Shown one piece after another: positions 34,813 through 46,999 of a stretch of 64,000 nucleotides of DNA. The stretch is from Caprella mutica (Eukaryota; Arthropoda; Malacostraca; Amphipoda; Caprellidae): contig CANNZV010001445.1 in the NCBI GenBank assembly GCA_947561585.1, positions 89,898 to 153,897 on the forward strand. Direction: 5' to 3'. The number at the start of each line of letters is the position of its first letter. The stretch's first letter is position 1. A program made the translations under genes and the position numbers. The notes below the pieces were generated by a model. That model searched no databases and was not told the origin of the DNA. It saw only the letters and a list, made by a program, of their open reading frames with translations.

Positions 34813-35425
34813 TTGCAAGTGTTTCCATTATAGATAAATAAATTAATTTAATTAATTGACACTAAAGCATACCATCATTTAAAGGAATAGTCACAGTGGA
34901 CACATTTATTTTTTACTTCCAATTGTTTGTTTGATTTTTATAACCAGTAAAAGTAATTCCTTTATAAATGTTTTTGCAGACTCTGCTGAATAAATTATCA
35001 GTAGCATTTGGACAGAGAAAATCCATTACATATTTATACATTTCATTCATTTATTCATGTTCTTTCAAAGTCAATGTTGAATTGAATAGTCGTCTTGTTT
35101 TCAAAAGGATTTCGTACAAAATTACATTATTCGACATAACATCAGGCCAATTGTTGAGTTAGAGTATCAAAAGAACCGAGAGCATGTTTTATAACGATAC
35201 TGATTTAATTTAAAAGTACAGAATTATTCAGGGTAGACATTGAATTTATTACCCTGAATAGCCTTAGAGTTACCCCATTCACGGTGTAGCTAGGGTAATT
35301 CAGCATAATGATATCTTATTACCTAACATATAATAGAGAGGAGAGAGAAATAAATGAGGTAGGTACTATGTGTAGCATATCTAAAATAACGCAATTTCCG
35401 ACTTATTGTGGTGAAGAAAATATAA
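34813..35425. other. Intergenic, nothing recognised
   Basis: AT-rich spacer. The 64-codon frame at 34968-35162 has no splice or family support. Confidence 0.35.
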
Positions 35426-35429
35426 AAAG

Positions 35430-35850
35430 TCTATGAGTGATAAAGGATCTATGAGTGCTAAGATAAAGGGTCTATGCGTAGATAATGATAAAGGATCTAT
35501 GAGTGATACAGATAAAGGATCTATGAGTGATACAGATAAAGGATCTATGAGTGATACAGATAAGGGATCTATGAGTGATACAGATAAAGGATCTATGAGT
35601 GATACAGATAAAGGATCTATGAGTGATACAGATAAAGGATCTATGAGTGATACAGATAAAGGATCTATGAGTGATACAGATAAAGGATCTATGAGTGATA
35701 CAGATAAAGGATCTATGAGTGATACAGATAAAGGATCTATGAGTGATACAGATAAAGGATCTATGAGTGATACAGATAAAGGATCTATGAGTGATACAGA
35801 TAAAGGATCTATGAGTGATACAGATAAATGATCTATGAGTGATACAGATA
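35430..35850. repeat. 24-bp array (GATAAAGGATCTATGAGTGA)
   Basis: About 15 almost identical 24-bp units. The frame reads DKGSMSDT repeated and is a by-product of the 3n length. Confidence 0.96.
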
Positions 35851-36258
35851 AAGGGTCTATGTGTAGATAATGATAAAGGGTCTATGCGTAGATAAAGATA
35901 AAGGGTCTATGCGTAGATAATGATAAAGGGTCTATGCGTAGATAAAGATAAAGGGTCTATGCGTAGATAAAGATAAAGGGTCTATGCGTAGATAAAGATA
36001 AAGGGTCTATGCGTAGATAAAGATAAAGGGTCTATGCGTAGATAAAGATAAAGGGTCTATGCGTAGATAAAGATAAAGGGTCTATGCGTAGATAAAGATA
36101 AAAGGGTCTATGCGTAGATAAAGATAAAAGGGTCTATGCGTAGATAAAGATAAAGGGTCTATGCGTAGATAAAGATAAAGGGTCTATGCGTAGATAAAGA
36201 TAAAAGGGTCTATGCGTAGATAAAGATAAAGGGTCTATGCGTAGATAATGATAAAGGG
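35851..36258. repeat. 25-bp array (GGGTCTATGCGTAGATAAAG)
   Basis: About 16 units with a 25-bp period (35881, 35906), directly continuing the 24-bp array. Founder-like mixed units are visible at 35450-35490 before the 24-bp array. Confidence 0.95.
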
Positions 36259-36658
36259 TCTATATATGTATGATTATTAAGAGTTTAGCCTGACGACATA
36301 AGATCATTATTGTTCAATATTTCAATTTGTCCTTATTTCTATCTAGTATATATTGCAATTAGATCACTTAAGGTTTTTCCCTCTTTCCCTAAAGAAGCAA
36401 ACGTCTTTTAAAGCTCTGAAGCAATTGCCTAACCATTGGTATTAATTATAAGCACTTAATGGACTGTCTTTGTTCCTTAGAAATTAGGGCACTATTGGGA
36501 AACAAAGAAATTTACTGCAAATAATAATTATAACGAGAATGCGATATGAAAGTAGGCCTATAAATAATAATGGTAATGCTGATGATAGAAACTATATTGA
36601 ATAGTTCAATTAATCAATAGCTTAGATTAAAAAAAGTTTATCATTTAATTATACTAAC
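36259..36658. other. Intergenic, nothing recognised
   Basis: AT-rich spacer. Confidence 0.35.
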
Positions 36659-36832
36659 TAGGGCTGGGACAATGTGCTTTTAAAATGATAGATCCTGAAA
36701 ATATTATAGACGGGGAGAATTAATGATTATTGAATAGTTCTACACCAGTGGTATATAGTATTCGATACCATTTCATTTCATCTGTGATATTCTCAAGATC
36801 TATGATTTTAAAAGCATATTGTCACAACCCTA
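36659..36832. mobile_element. MITE family B copy
   Basis: TAGGGCTGGGACAATGTGCT to GCATATTGTCACAACCCTA. The interior matches 22206-22366 (TTCTACACCAGTGGTATATA, ATTCGATACCATTTCATTTC) in the same orientation. Flanks ATACTAAC and ATAGCCAA agree at only 4 of 8. Confidence 0.82.
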
Positions 36833-37213
36833 ATAGCCAATTAATTTGACATCACTTAATCATTCAAACGATTCCTACATTGATGTAATAAAACACTAAT
36901 TAGAGCCAAACTGCCAGGCAGGCAATTCAAGGTAGGCAATTAGATTTTAGACCACTTGATTAAATTCCAAACCATGGTTCTCCACACCTGTTCTATTAAT
37001 TACAGGTATGATGACCAATGGCAATGATAGAGGTGGGCAATTTCAATATAGGTAGGTATTATTATACAGCTATTGGAAACTATTGTTATTAGATTGCTAT
37101 TCAATAAAATCATAATTATTTTTCTAGTCAATCATTTTATATGAAATATGCTCACAATGAATGAATAATTAATTTTCATGATAAAAATAATAAATCCATG
37201 AATTATATCATTT
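36833..37213. other. Intergenic, nothing recognised
   Basis: AT-rich spacer with short GGTAGGCAATT duplications near 36920-37050. Confidence 0.35.
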
Positions 37214-37342
37214 TGATATCGGACAGTTTCACATTTTCGATAATGCAAAAAACTGTACAATAATTAAAATAAAGAGGTAACTAATAAAAAAAATTATATG
37301 ATCGAAAATGTGTAACTGTTCGATAACTCGGGACTTACCCTA
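37214..37342. mobile_element. MITE family A, short copy
   Basis: ATCGGACAGTTTCACATTTT on the left and GATCGAAAATGTGTAACTGT then CGGGACTTACCCTA on the right. The outermost left end is lost and there is no core. Confidence 0.75.
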
Positions 37343-37524
37343 TGCCCATAGTAAATTAATTGGTATTTCTATAATTGTTAACTCAATCAATTTAGCATTC
37401 GATTATAAGAGGTACGTACGTACGTACGCTTGCAACGCAACAATTAGTTGATTCGAAACAAATCTAATTGTGAGATTTTTACGGCACTGCCACGTGTAAG
37501 GGGAGACTATCCTAAAGCGAAATA

Positions 37525-39782
37525 GAATATTTAGCATTAAAAGAATACTTAGCATTAAAATAATACTTAGCATTAAAAGAATACTTAGCATTAAAAGAAT
37601 ACTTAGCATTAAAAGAATACTTAGCATTAAAAGAATACTTAGCATTAAAAGAATACTTAGCATTAAAAGAATACTTAGCATTAAAAGAATACTTAGCATT
37701 AAAAGAATACTTAGCATTAAAAGAATACTTAGTAATAAAAGAATATTTAGCATTAATAGAATACTTAGCATTAAAAGAATATTTAGCATTAATAGAATAC
37801 TTAGCATTAAAAGAATACTTAGTAATAAAAGAATACTTAGCATTAAAAGAATACTTAGTAATAAAAGAATACTTAGCATTAAAAGAATACTTAGTAATAA
37901 AAGAATACTCGGCATTAAAAGAATACTTAGCATTAAAAGAATACTTAGCATTAAAAGAATACTTAGCATTAAAAGAATACTTAGTAATAAAAGAATATTT
38001 AGCATTAATAGAATACTTAGCATTAAAAGAATACTTAGCATTAAAAGAATATTTAGCATTAAAAGAATACTTAGCATTAAAATAATACTTAGCATTAAAA
38101 GAATACTTAGCATTAAAAGAATACTTAGCATTAAAAGAATACTTAGCATTAAAAGAATACTTAGCATTAAAAGAATACTTAGCATTAAAAGAATACTTAG
38201 CATTAAAAGAATACTTAGCATTAAAAGAATACTTAGTAATAAAAGAATATTTAGCATTAATAGAATACTTAGCATTAAAAGAATATTTAGCATTAATAGA
38301 ATACTTAGCATTAAAAGAATACTTAGTAATAAAAGAATACTTAGCATTAAAAGAATACTTAGTAATAAAAGAATACTTAGCATTAAAAGAATACTTAGTA
38401 ATAAAAGAATACTTAGCATTAAAAGAATACTTAGCATTAAAAGAATACTTAGCATTAAAAGAATACTTAGCATTAAAAGAATACTTAGTAATAAAAGAAT
38501 ATTTAGCATTAATAGAATACTTAGCATTAAAAGAATACTTAGTAATAAAAGAATACTTAGCATTAAAAGAATACTTAGCATTAAAAGAATACTTAGCATT
38601 AAAAGAATACTTAGCATTAAAAGAATACTTAGTAATAAAAGAATATTTAGCATTAATAGAATACTTAGCATTAAAAGAATATTTAGCATTAATAGAATAC
38701 TTAGCATTAAAAGAATACTTAGTAATAAAAGAATACTTAGCATTAAAAGAATACTTAGTAATAAAAGAATACTTAGCATTAAAAGAATACTTAGTAATAA
38801 AAGAATACTTAGCATTAAAAGAATACTTAGCATTAAAAGAATACTTAGCATTAAAAGAATACTTAGCATTAAAAGAATACTTAGTAATAAAAGAATATTT
38901 AGCATTAATAGAATACTTAGCATTAAAAGAATACTTAGTAATAAAAGAATACTTAGCATTAAAAGAATACTTAGTAATAAAAGAATACTTAGCATTAAAA
39001 GAATACTTAGTAATAAAAGAATATTTAGCATTAAAAGAATACTTAGCATTAAAAGAATACTTAGCATTAAAAGAATACTTAGCATTAAAAGAATACTTAG
39101 CATTAAAAGAATACTTAGCATTAGAAGAATATTTAGTAATAAAAGAATATTTAGCATTAAAAGAATACTTAGCATTAAAAGAATACTTAGCATTAAAAGA
39201 ATACTTAGCATTAAAAGAATACTTAGCATTAAAAGAATACTTAGCATTAGAAGAATATTTAGTAATAAAAGAATATTTAGCATTAAAAGAATACTTAGCA
39301 TTAAAAGAATACTTAGCATTAAAAGAATACTTAGCATTAAAAGAATACTTAGCATTAGAAGAATATTTAGTAATAAAAGAATATTTAGCATTAGAAGAAT
39401 ATTTAGTAATAAAAGAATACTTAGCATTAAAAGAATACTTAGCATTAAAAGAATACTTAGCATTAAAAGAATATATAGTAATAAAAGAATACTTAGCATT
39501 AGAAGAATATTTAGTAATAAAAGAATACTTAGCATTAAAAGAATACTTAGCATTAAAAGAATACTTAGCATTAAAAGAATACTTAGCATTAAAAGAATAC
39601 TTAGCATTAGAAGAATATTTAGTAATAAAAGAATATTTAGCATTAAAAGAATACTTAGCATTAAAAGAATACTTAGCATTAAAAGAATACTTAGCATTAA
39701 AAGAATACTTAGCATTAGAATAATACTTAGCATTAAAAGGATATTTAGCATTAAAAGGATATTTAGCATTAAAAGAATACTA
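37525..39782. repeat. 18-bp array (AATACTTAGCATTAAAAG), about 125 copies
   Basis: Uninterrupted 18-bp units with three main versions (AGCATTAAAAG, AGTAATAAAAG, AGCATTAATAG). Marker blocks beginning GAATATTTAGCATTAATAGA at 37741, 38245 and 38641 are followed by the same version order, so the array has higher-order duplications of 504 and 396 bp. The 788-codon minus-strand frame (LLMLSI repeat) exists only because 18 is divisible by three. Confidence 0.97.
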
Positions 39783-39788
39783 TAACTA

Positions 39789-39995
39789 CCAAGCAGTCAT
39801 TTTGACTGGATTTTACTTTCCAAATATTTGTATTTCCTAAACTATTATTGGTGAATAATTGAATTCTTTATTTTAAATATAATGAAACAATGTCTCATTA
39901 TATTGAATAATTTAAAAATAAAATACCTACCAATAATGATTTAGGGGGAATGCAAATGTTTAAAAAGTAAAGAAACAGTCAAAATGACTGCTTGG
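39789..39995. mobile_element. 207-bp fold-back with CCAAGCAGTCATTTTGACTG ends
   Basis: The left end CCAAGCAGTCATTTTGACTG has an exact inverse CAGTCAAAATGACTGCTTGG at the right, and inner arms also pair (TTTTACTTT with AAAGTAAAG). It begins right after the 18-bp array. Target duplication not clear. Confidence 0.75.
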
Positions 39996-40235
39996 AAGCT
40001 CTAGCTTTAAAATGCTATTTAGCATTTTAAAGCTATATATCATTTATACATAACAATATTTTACTGAAGGAAATATGCCATTTGTGTTTCGCAATACGTA
40101 CGTTACGCTTTTCAGAAGAAAGAGGAAACGTTTTTGTAAATTTTACTTTACGTTAACAATTTATTGAAAAGAAAGATGAGTAAAATAGCATTTGAAGAAA
40201 ATATTGTGTCATTATAATCCAGTACTATTGCTATA
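39996..40235. other. Spacer with a short palindrome
   Basis: AGCTTTAAAATGCTATTTAG with its inverse makes a hairpin at 40006-40034. Nothing else recognised. Confidence 0.4.
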
Positions 40236-41342
40236 ATATTCACATATTAATCCTATATCATTCCCATATTAATCCCATATTAATCCCATATTAATCCTAT
40301 ATTATTCCCATATTAATCCTATATTATTCCCATATTAATCCTATATTATTCCTATATTATTCATATATTATTCCCATATTAATCCTATATTAATCCTATA
40401 TTATTCCCATATTAATCCTATATTATTTCCATATTAATCCTATATTATTCCTATATTATTCCCGTATTAATCCTATATTATTCCCATATTAATCCTATAT
40501 TATTCCTATATTATTCATATATTATTCCCATATTAATCCTATATTATTCCCATATTAATCCTATATTATTCCCATATTAATCCTATATTATTCCTATATT
40601 ATTCCCGTATTAATCCCATATTAATCCTATATCATTCCTATATTATTCATATATTATTCTCATATTATTCCCATATTATTCCTATATTACTCCCGTACTA
40701 TTCCCATATTAATCCTATATTATTCCCATATTATTCCTATATTATTCCCATATTATTCCCATATTAATCCTATAATGTTCCCATATTAATCCTATATTAT
40801 TCCTATATTATTCATATATTATTCCCATATTAATCCTATATTAATCCTATATTATTCCCATATTAATCCTATATTATTCCCATATTAATCCTATATTATT
40901 CCCGTATTATTCCTATATTATTCCTATATTATTCCCGTATTATTCCTATATTATTCCCGTATTATTCCCGTATTATTCCCATATTAATCCTATAATATTC
41001 CCATATCATTCCTATATTATTCATATATTATTCCCATATTATTCCCATATTATTCCTATATTACTCCCGTACTATTCCCATATTAATCCTATATTATTCC
41101 CATATTATTCCTATATTATTCCCATATTATTCCCATATTAATCCTATAATGTTCCCATATTAATCCTATATTATTCCCATATTATTCCTATATTATTCCC
41201 ATATTAATCCTATATTATTCCCATATTAATCCTATATTATTCCTATAATATTCTCATATTATTCCCATATTATTCCTATAATATTCCCATATTATTCCTA
41301 TAATATTCCCATTTTATTTCCATTTTATTCCCATAGTATTTC
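40236..41342. repeat. 11-bp array (TATTATTCCCA / TATTAATCCTA)
   Basis: About 100 units of 11 bp with mixed versions. Longer blocks repeat, for example the stretch with ACTCCCGTACTATTCCC occurs at about 40688 and again at about 41064. Confidence 0.95.
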
Positions 41343-42420
41343 TATTCTCTATCTTCAATGACAGTCCAAATAAATTCTTCCAATTTGGTTTTTCAGTGAA
41401 AAAACCCGGAATAATCCCCTACAATCCGGATTAACACTCCGATTTTCTTGTTTTTTTTTTTGAGAGTAAAACTGACTGGAGGGAATCTTTGCTAAGATGT
41501 GATTTTAACTCTATTTCAAAATACCTTATCTTGAAAGAATATAATGATCAAAATACTATTGATATGACACAGAACAGAAAATGAAATATATCAAAAATAT
41601 TTACCATATTCCACCACTTTTTAACATTTTAATAATACAGGTGAAGCTCTAACAGCGGACGATCTTTGAATAAAGGACAAACATTGTCCTTTCTAACGGA
41701 CTGCAGATCGCTACAACGGACTCTTTAAATTATATGGTTTAACAAATATTTCATTCGTCTACCAATTATCCAGTCAAACATTGATTATAACCATAGGTAT
41801 TACAATTGACAATCAACACTTAGTATATTGTTTTTACAATTCTCAGTATTTTGATTTTGTTACCCTTTTCCGCCACATTTTCTTTGATTAGAAAATTTCA
41901 ATAGAAATTTGAAACAGGGGTGACTATTCTATATTCTATTTTGATATATACTTCATTTATTCATTCCAAACAAAAAAAAAAAAAAAATAGGAAATGAAAT
42001 AATTGATTTTTATATTGTGTTTAGTTTAATAAACGATTATTAATTATGCTATGAATATTAGTTTGCATGTAAGTACATACCTAGATATATCTGTAAGGAA
42101 AGTTGAAAAAATGACACCCTTTTAAATCAAATTTTATAGTACTTTAAGCAGTTATACCTAGTACCTACCTTATTATTTCGTACATTTATATGAGTGATTT
42201 ATATAAATATTATGGGATATTCTTTAAAAATTTCCTTTAATGATAATCTGAGATTGTTTACCTTCATTAGTGTTTCTTTGAAATGCTGCTAAAAAAACTT
42301 ACAAAGCTTAAATCCCCAACTAAACTAAATAATGTATCGTTACAATGAACGTTTTTTCGGTACATGTACTGGGCGTTGTACGAGCTTTCCCTGTACATTG
42401 GAAAATATATTTATAATACA
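41343..42420. other. Intergenic, nothing recognised
   Basis: AT-rich, with poly-T at 41449 and poly-A at 41971. 41643-41735 has a GCGGACGATCTTTGAATAAA and TTGTCCTTTCTAACGGACTG motif pair that looks like a fragment of an unidentified repeat. Confidence 0.35.
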
Positions 42421-42423
42421 ATG

Positions 42424-43072
42424 ATTTCGGTTTGGTACACAGAAGGTGATACAGTGTCCATAGCTGCTTCTACTAGCGACTGTAACGTCAAAATGACACC
42501 AATGGTACACAGAAGGTGATACAGTGTCCATACCTACTTCTACTAGCGACTTTGACGTCAAAATGACACCAATGGTACACAGAAGGTGATACAGTGTCCA
42601 TACCTACTTCTACTAGCGACTGTAACGTCAAAATGACACCAATGGTACACAGAAGGTGATACAGTGTCCATACCTACTTCTACTAGCGACTGTGACGTCA
42701 AAATGACACCAATGGTACACAGAAGGTGATACAGTGTCCATACCTACTTCTACTAGCGACTGTAACGTCAAAATGACACCAATGGTACATAGAAGGTGAT
42801 ACAGTGTCCATACCTATTCTACTAGCGACTGTAACGTCAAAATGACACCAATGGTACACAGAAGGTGATACAGTGTCCATACCTACTTCTACTAGCGACT
42901 GTAACGTCAAAATGACACCAATGGTACATAGAAGGTGATACAGTGTCCATACCTATTCTACTAGCGACTGTGACGTAAAAATGACACCAATGGTACACAG
43001 AAGGTGATACAGTGTCCATACCTACTTCTACTAGCGACTGTGACGTAAAAAGAATACCAATGGTACACTCAT
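42424..43072. repeat. 70-bp array (GGTACACAGAAGGTGATACA)
   Basis: Nine copies at 70-bp spacing (AAATGACACC at 42491, 42561, 42631). The same unit as at 5690-5842. Some copies carry TGACGTCA, others the mutated TAACGTCA. The 60-73-codon minus-strand frames are artefacts. Confidence 0.95.
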
Positions 43073-44286
43073 TACATTAAATTAGAGTAACGTCATTTTA
43101 AGTCAAGAAAAGTGTGTTCCACGTAGTATTTATGTTCCGTGCAATTTACCGAATTGAGCTATCTTCAGATTGCGCTGAGTGTTTTTAGAATAATTTTAAA
43201 TGTGCATCTATTTCGAGATTGTGCAAGACACGTAAAGGGTATGAAGCCAGACTAACATTGATGGAGGAGATGATCAATTTATGCATTTAATTGGCTCATT
43301 TCATCGAAATATGAGAACTAAAACTGTACATAATATATTGGATTACATAGGTTGCCACTTTAGAATTAGTTAATTTCATGTTTATTTGTTACTCAATACT
43401 GTCGGTTCGTTACAAACATTGTTATCAAAAGTAAAAAATAAAAAACATAAATTTACTAAATTGTTAAAAATATGTTCACATATATTATTAATTTAAAGCT
43501 TGAGTTAGTTAGCTAAAAAGAACTTGATCACAAAATTGCACAACTCGAGATTGCCGCGCAATTTTGAGAATCTAAAAAAGCGCAGAGCAATATTAAGATT
43601 GCGCAAAATCGGTAAATTGCGCGAGAAATATATATGACCATTCTGTATAAACCATCTCGAAATTAAAATTTAATATTATATAAATTGTCATAGGTACTCA
43701 TTTTCCATATGGATACATCATTGATATAAGATTTCTTCTAATTAATAAAGCTACATTAAAATATAATATTATATATAAATATTCATGAAAAATTTAAACT
43801 TCACATTTTACAATAATATAAAAATAACTTTTTGAGGTCTATGTAAAGGAGAATTATAACACATTAAATAAAATAATATATGCTATGAATAAAAACGTGT
43901 ATTAAATTTTACAAACATACTTTCTTGTTACTAAGTAGATTATTTTTCAAATGAATATAAATTTCACATAATTTTATAAGAATTTTTTTTAAATATAGTA
44001 ATATGAAATATATTCAAATATATATTAGAGAAAAACATCACATAATTTATTTTATTCAATTTACTGGAAGTTTTTTCATTCAATTTTCTCTCACTCTCTA
44101 TTCTTATAAAAATCTAAATACAAATATTGAATATAATTATTCAATTACTCATGCTAAGACTCATTGCCCCAAAGTTTCATCTTTCAGCACTTCACTTCAT
44201 CGTAAAATCGCAAGAGCTGCAAATTGTGACAACCTCCCACCACGACGACAACGCGCATAATGAAGACCTTACCTGTGTAGAGGTGT
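43073..44286. other. Intergenic, no supported gene
   Basis: AT-rich. 44150-44275 is GC-richer and open in two plus frames (44003-44260 and 44127-44339), with an acceptor-like TCATCTTTCAG at 44180-44190, but no donor or family resemblance; I leave it uncalled. 43540-43630 shows repeated GCGCAA/TTGCGC words. Confidence 0.4.
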
Positions 44287-45192
44287 GTGATACACCTGTG
44301 AGTTATACCTACACCTGTGAGTTATACCTACACCTGTGAGTTATACCTACACCTGTGAATTATACCTACACCTGTGAGTTATACCTACACCTGTGAGTTA
44401 TACCTACACCTGTGAGTTATACCTACACCTGTGAGTTATACCTACACCTGTGAGTTATACCTACACCTGTGAGTTATACCTACACCTGTGAGTTATATCT
44501 ACACATGTGAGTTATACCTACACCTGTGAGTTATACCTACACCTGTGAGTTATACCTACACCTGTGAGAGTGAATTACACCTGTGAGACTGAATTACACA
44601 TGTGAGACTGAATTACACCTGTGAGACTGAATTACACCTGTGAGACAGAATTGCACCTGTGAGACTGAATTACACCTGTGAGACTGAATTACACCTGTGA
44701 GACTGAATTACACCTGTGAGAGTGAATTACACCTGTGAGACTGAATTACACCTGTGAGAGTGAATTACACCTGTGAGACTGAATTACACCTGTGAGACTG
44801 AATTACACCTGTGAAACTGAATTACACCTGTGAGACTGAATTACACCTGTGAAACTGAATTACACCTGTGAGACTGAATTACACCTGTGAGACTGAATTA
44901 CACCTGTGAAACTGAATTACACCTGTGAGACTGAATTACACCTGTGAGACTGAATTACACCTGTGAGACTGAATTACACCTGTGAGACTGAATTACACCT
45001 GTGAGACTGAATTACACCTGTGAGACTGAATTACACCTGTGAGACTGAATTACACCTGTGAGACTGAATTACACCTGTGAGACTGAATTACACCTGTGAA
45101 ACTGAATTACACCTGTGAGACTGAATTACACCTGTGAGACTGAATTACACCTGTGAGACTGAATTACACCTGTGAAACTGAATTACACCTAC
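44287..45192. repeat. Two-part 19-bp array (ACACCTGTGAGTTATACCT then ACACCTGTGAGACTGAATT)
   Basis: About 15 copies of the first version up to 44570, then about 33 of the second, both with a 19-bp period and sharing ACACCTGTGAG. The change happens once, near 44570. Confidence 0.96.
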
Positions 45193-45325
45193 AAATTCAT
45201 TAGAATTTATAGTACGCAAGAGAATACATTTTACACCTATAGATCCGTGTTTAAGGTGTTCCTATATTTTAACTATACTTTCCTAATATATTCTCATTAT
45301 TTAATTTATTAAAGTTTTAAAATCT

Positions 45326-45401
45326 TCTTCGGCACCAAAGGCCATATCGTTGACGTCAAAAGGAAATTAAATACAAGGGACTGGAAGAAGCAGTCAGAAA
45401 G
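45326..45401 (+). repeat. Coding-like dispersed fragment, copy 1 of 3
   Basis: Plus strand reads FGTKGHIVDVKRKLNTRDW and KKQSE. Similar sequences lie at 52860-52956 and 54424-54579 in opposite orientation. Likely a fragment of a retroelement end, but I cannot name it. Confidence 0.6.
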
Positions 45402-45433
45402 AAAAGTAGCTTCTTTTTTTTAACAAGATGATA

Positions 45434-46080
45434 CAGGGTAAGTTCCGAGTTAACGGACGGTTCAACATCTTCGAACATATAATATAAAACGTGATTATAT
45501 TAATAATTTAATTTATATTTTAATTGGTGTCCATGATACCTGCAAGTATCATGGATACCAATAAATGGATTACCATCAGTATCATGGATACCAATAAATG
45601 GATTACCATCAGTATCATGGATACCAAATAATGGATACCTGCAGGTATCATGGATACCAAATAATGGATACCTGCAAGTATCATGGATACCAAATAATGG
45701 ATACCTGCATGTATCATGGATACCAAATAATGGATACCTGCAGGTATCATGGATACCAAATAATGGATACCTGCAGGTATCATGGATACCAAATAATGGA
45801 TACCTGCAGGTATCATGGATACCAAATAATGGATACCTGCAGGTATCATGGATACCAAATAATGGATACCTGCAGGTATCATGGATACCAAATAATGGAT
45901 ACCTGCAGGTATCATGGATACCAAATAATGGATACCTGCAGGTATCATGGATACCAAATAATGGATACCTACAAGTATCATGGATACCAATTATAATAAA
46001 ATTTAGATAGGAATTATTATCAAATTCTATATTTTATGTCCGAAGATGTGAAACCATCCGATAACTCAGAACGCATCCCA
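45434..46080. mobile_element. MITE family A copy with its core amplified as a 33-bp array
   Basis: Left arm CAGGGTAAGTTCCGAGTTAA at 45434 and right arm ending GATAACTCAGAACGCATCCC at 46079 belong to one element. Between them, 45540-45990 holds about 13 copies of a 33-bp unit (ACCTGCAGGTATCATGGATA), which is the element's own core palindrome. Confidence 0.88.
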
Positions 46081-46314
46081 TTTCAGGTTGGCTTCAAGTG
46101 CCCACAGAGCAAAGGATGGTCATGACAGTTCCTCTTTACACACGTGTGAGAGCCATTGAAATATGCATGGGAATGGGAATGGGAATGCTCATCTGCAATA
46201 TTCCTGTAACTGTCATTAGCGCAAAAATAGAATTCGGGAAATTAAATGACAGAAAGATTTAGCGAATCATTATTAAATGATTATACTGTACTGGAATAAA
46301 AAATATATTGATTT

Positions 46315-46504
46315 TAGGGAAGTTACGAGTTATCGGTCAGTTCCACATCTTCGGGCATATAAGAAAAAATGATATGATAATTAATTTGTATCCAAGATAA
46401 CTATTGGTATCATGGATAACAATTTAAATTAGATAATTATTATTATAGCGTTTTTTCTTATATGACCGAAGATTTAGTACTGACCGATAATTCGTAACTT
46501 ACCC
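46315..46504. mobile_element. MITE family A copy (GGTCAG subfamily)
   Basis: TAGGGAAGTTACGAGTTATC then GGTCAGTTCCACATCTTCGG, and the inverse ending GATAATTCGTAACTTACCC. The core is worn. Confidence 0.83.
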
Positions 46505-46587
46505 AATATGTGATTTATAGGAAAAAGTGGTAAACATTATCTACCAACTTACCAAACAGTTAAATCAAAAATTTATTGATGGCTTAA

Positions 46588-46777
46588 GGTTCGTTTTGCA
46601 TGCAGCGGTTAATGCGATCATCGCCCAGCGATTATAGTTGAAATCTAGTTCAATGAAATTCCTATGGAGCTGTTTTGCAACGAGCGATTATCGCTGATCA
46701 CTATTTCAATGTATTTCTATTGCTGAGCGATCAATGCTGAGCGATGATCGCAACAATCGCTGCATGCAAAACGAACC
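46588..46777. mobile_element. 190-bp fold-back with GGTTCGTTTTGCATGCAGCG ends
   Basis: The left end GGTTCGTTTTGCATGCAGCG pairs with GCTGCATGCAAAACGAACC at the right. The interior repeats AGCGATNATCGC palindromes. TTA lies one base outside each end (46584-46586 and 46779-46781), a possible 3-bp duplication. Confidence 0.75.
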
Positions 46778-46999
46778 ATTATGATAAAATATTTAAACAA
46801 ATAAATTTAGAAGCGAAATAAGTTAATTTTGCAGTTCCAGTCATTTCAAAACCCATCAGAATTTAAGATATTTTTAAGACATTCACATCTGCTTTTGACT
46901 GAGAATAATGGAGTGAAAACAAAAAGGAAATTAGTGTCCTGGAATAGAAAAATCACCTAATAAAGTACTTTGTTTCTAGTAGTAACTTGCACAACTAAA
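46778..46999. other. Intergenic, nothing recognised
   Basis: AT-rich spacer. Confidence 0.3.

Noticed and set aside
35433..35831. DKGSMSDT repeat protein
   Set aside because: A 24-bp array translation with nothing unique at either side.
37403..39769. 788-codon open frame on the minus strand
   Set aside because: It is the translation of an 18-bp tandem unit without a stop in that frame; there is no splice, start context or family support.
44003..44339. Two overlapping plus-strand frames (85 and 70 codons) in a GC-richer patch
   Set aside because: An acceptor-like site exists near 44190 but no donor or family resemblance, and one frame continues into the 19-bp array.
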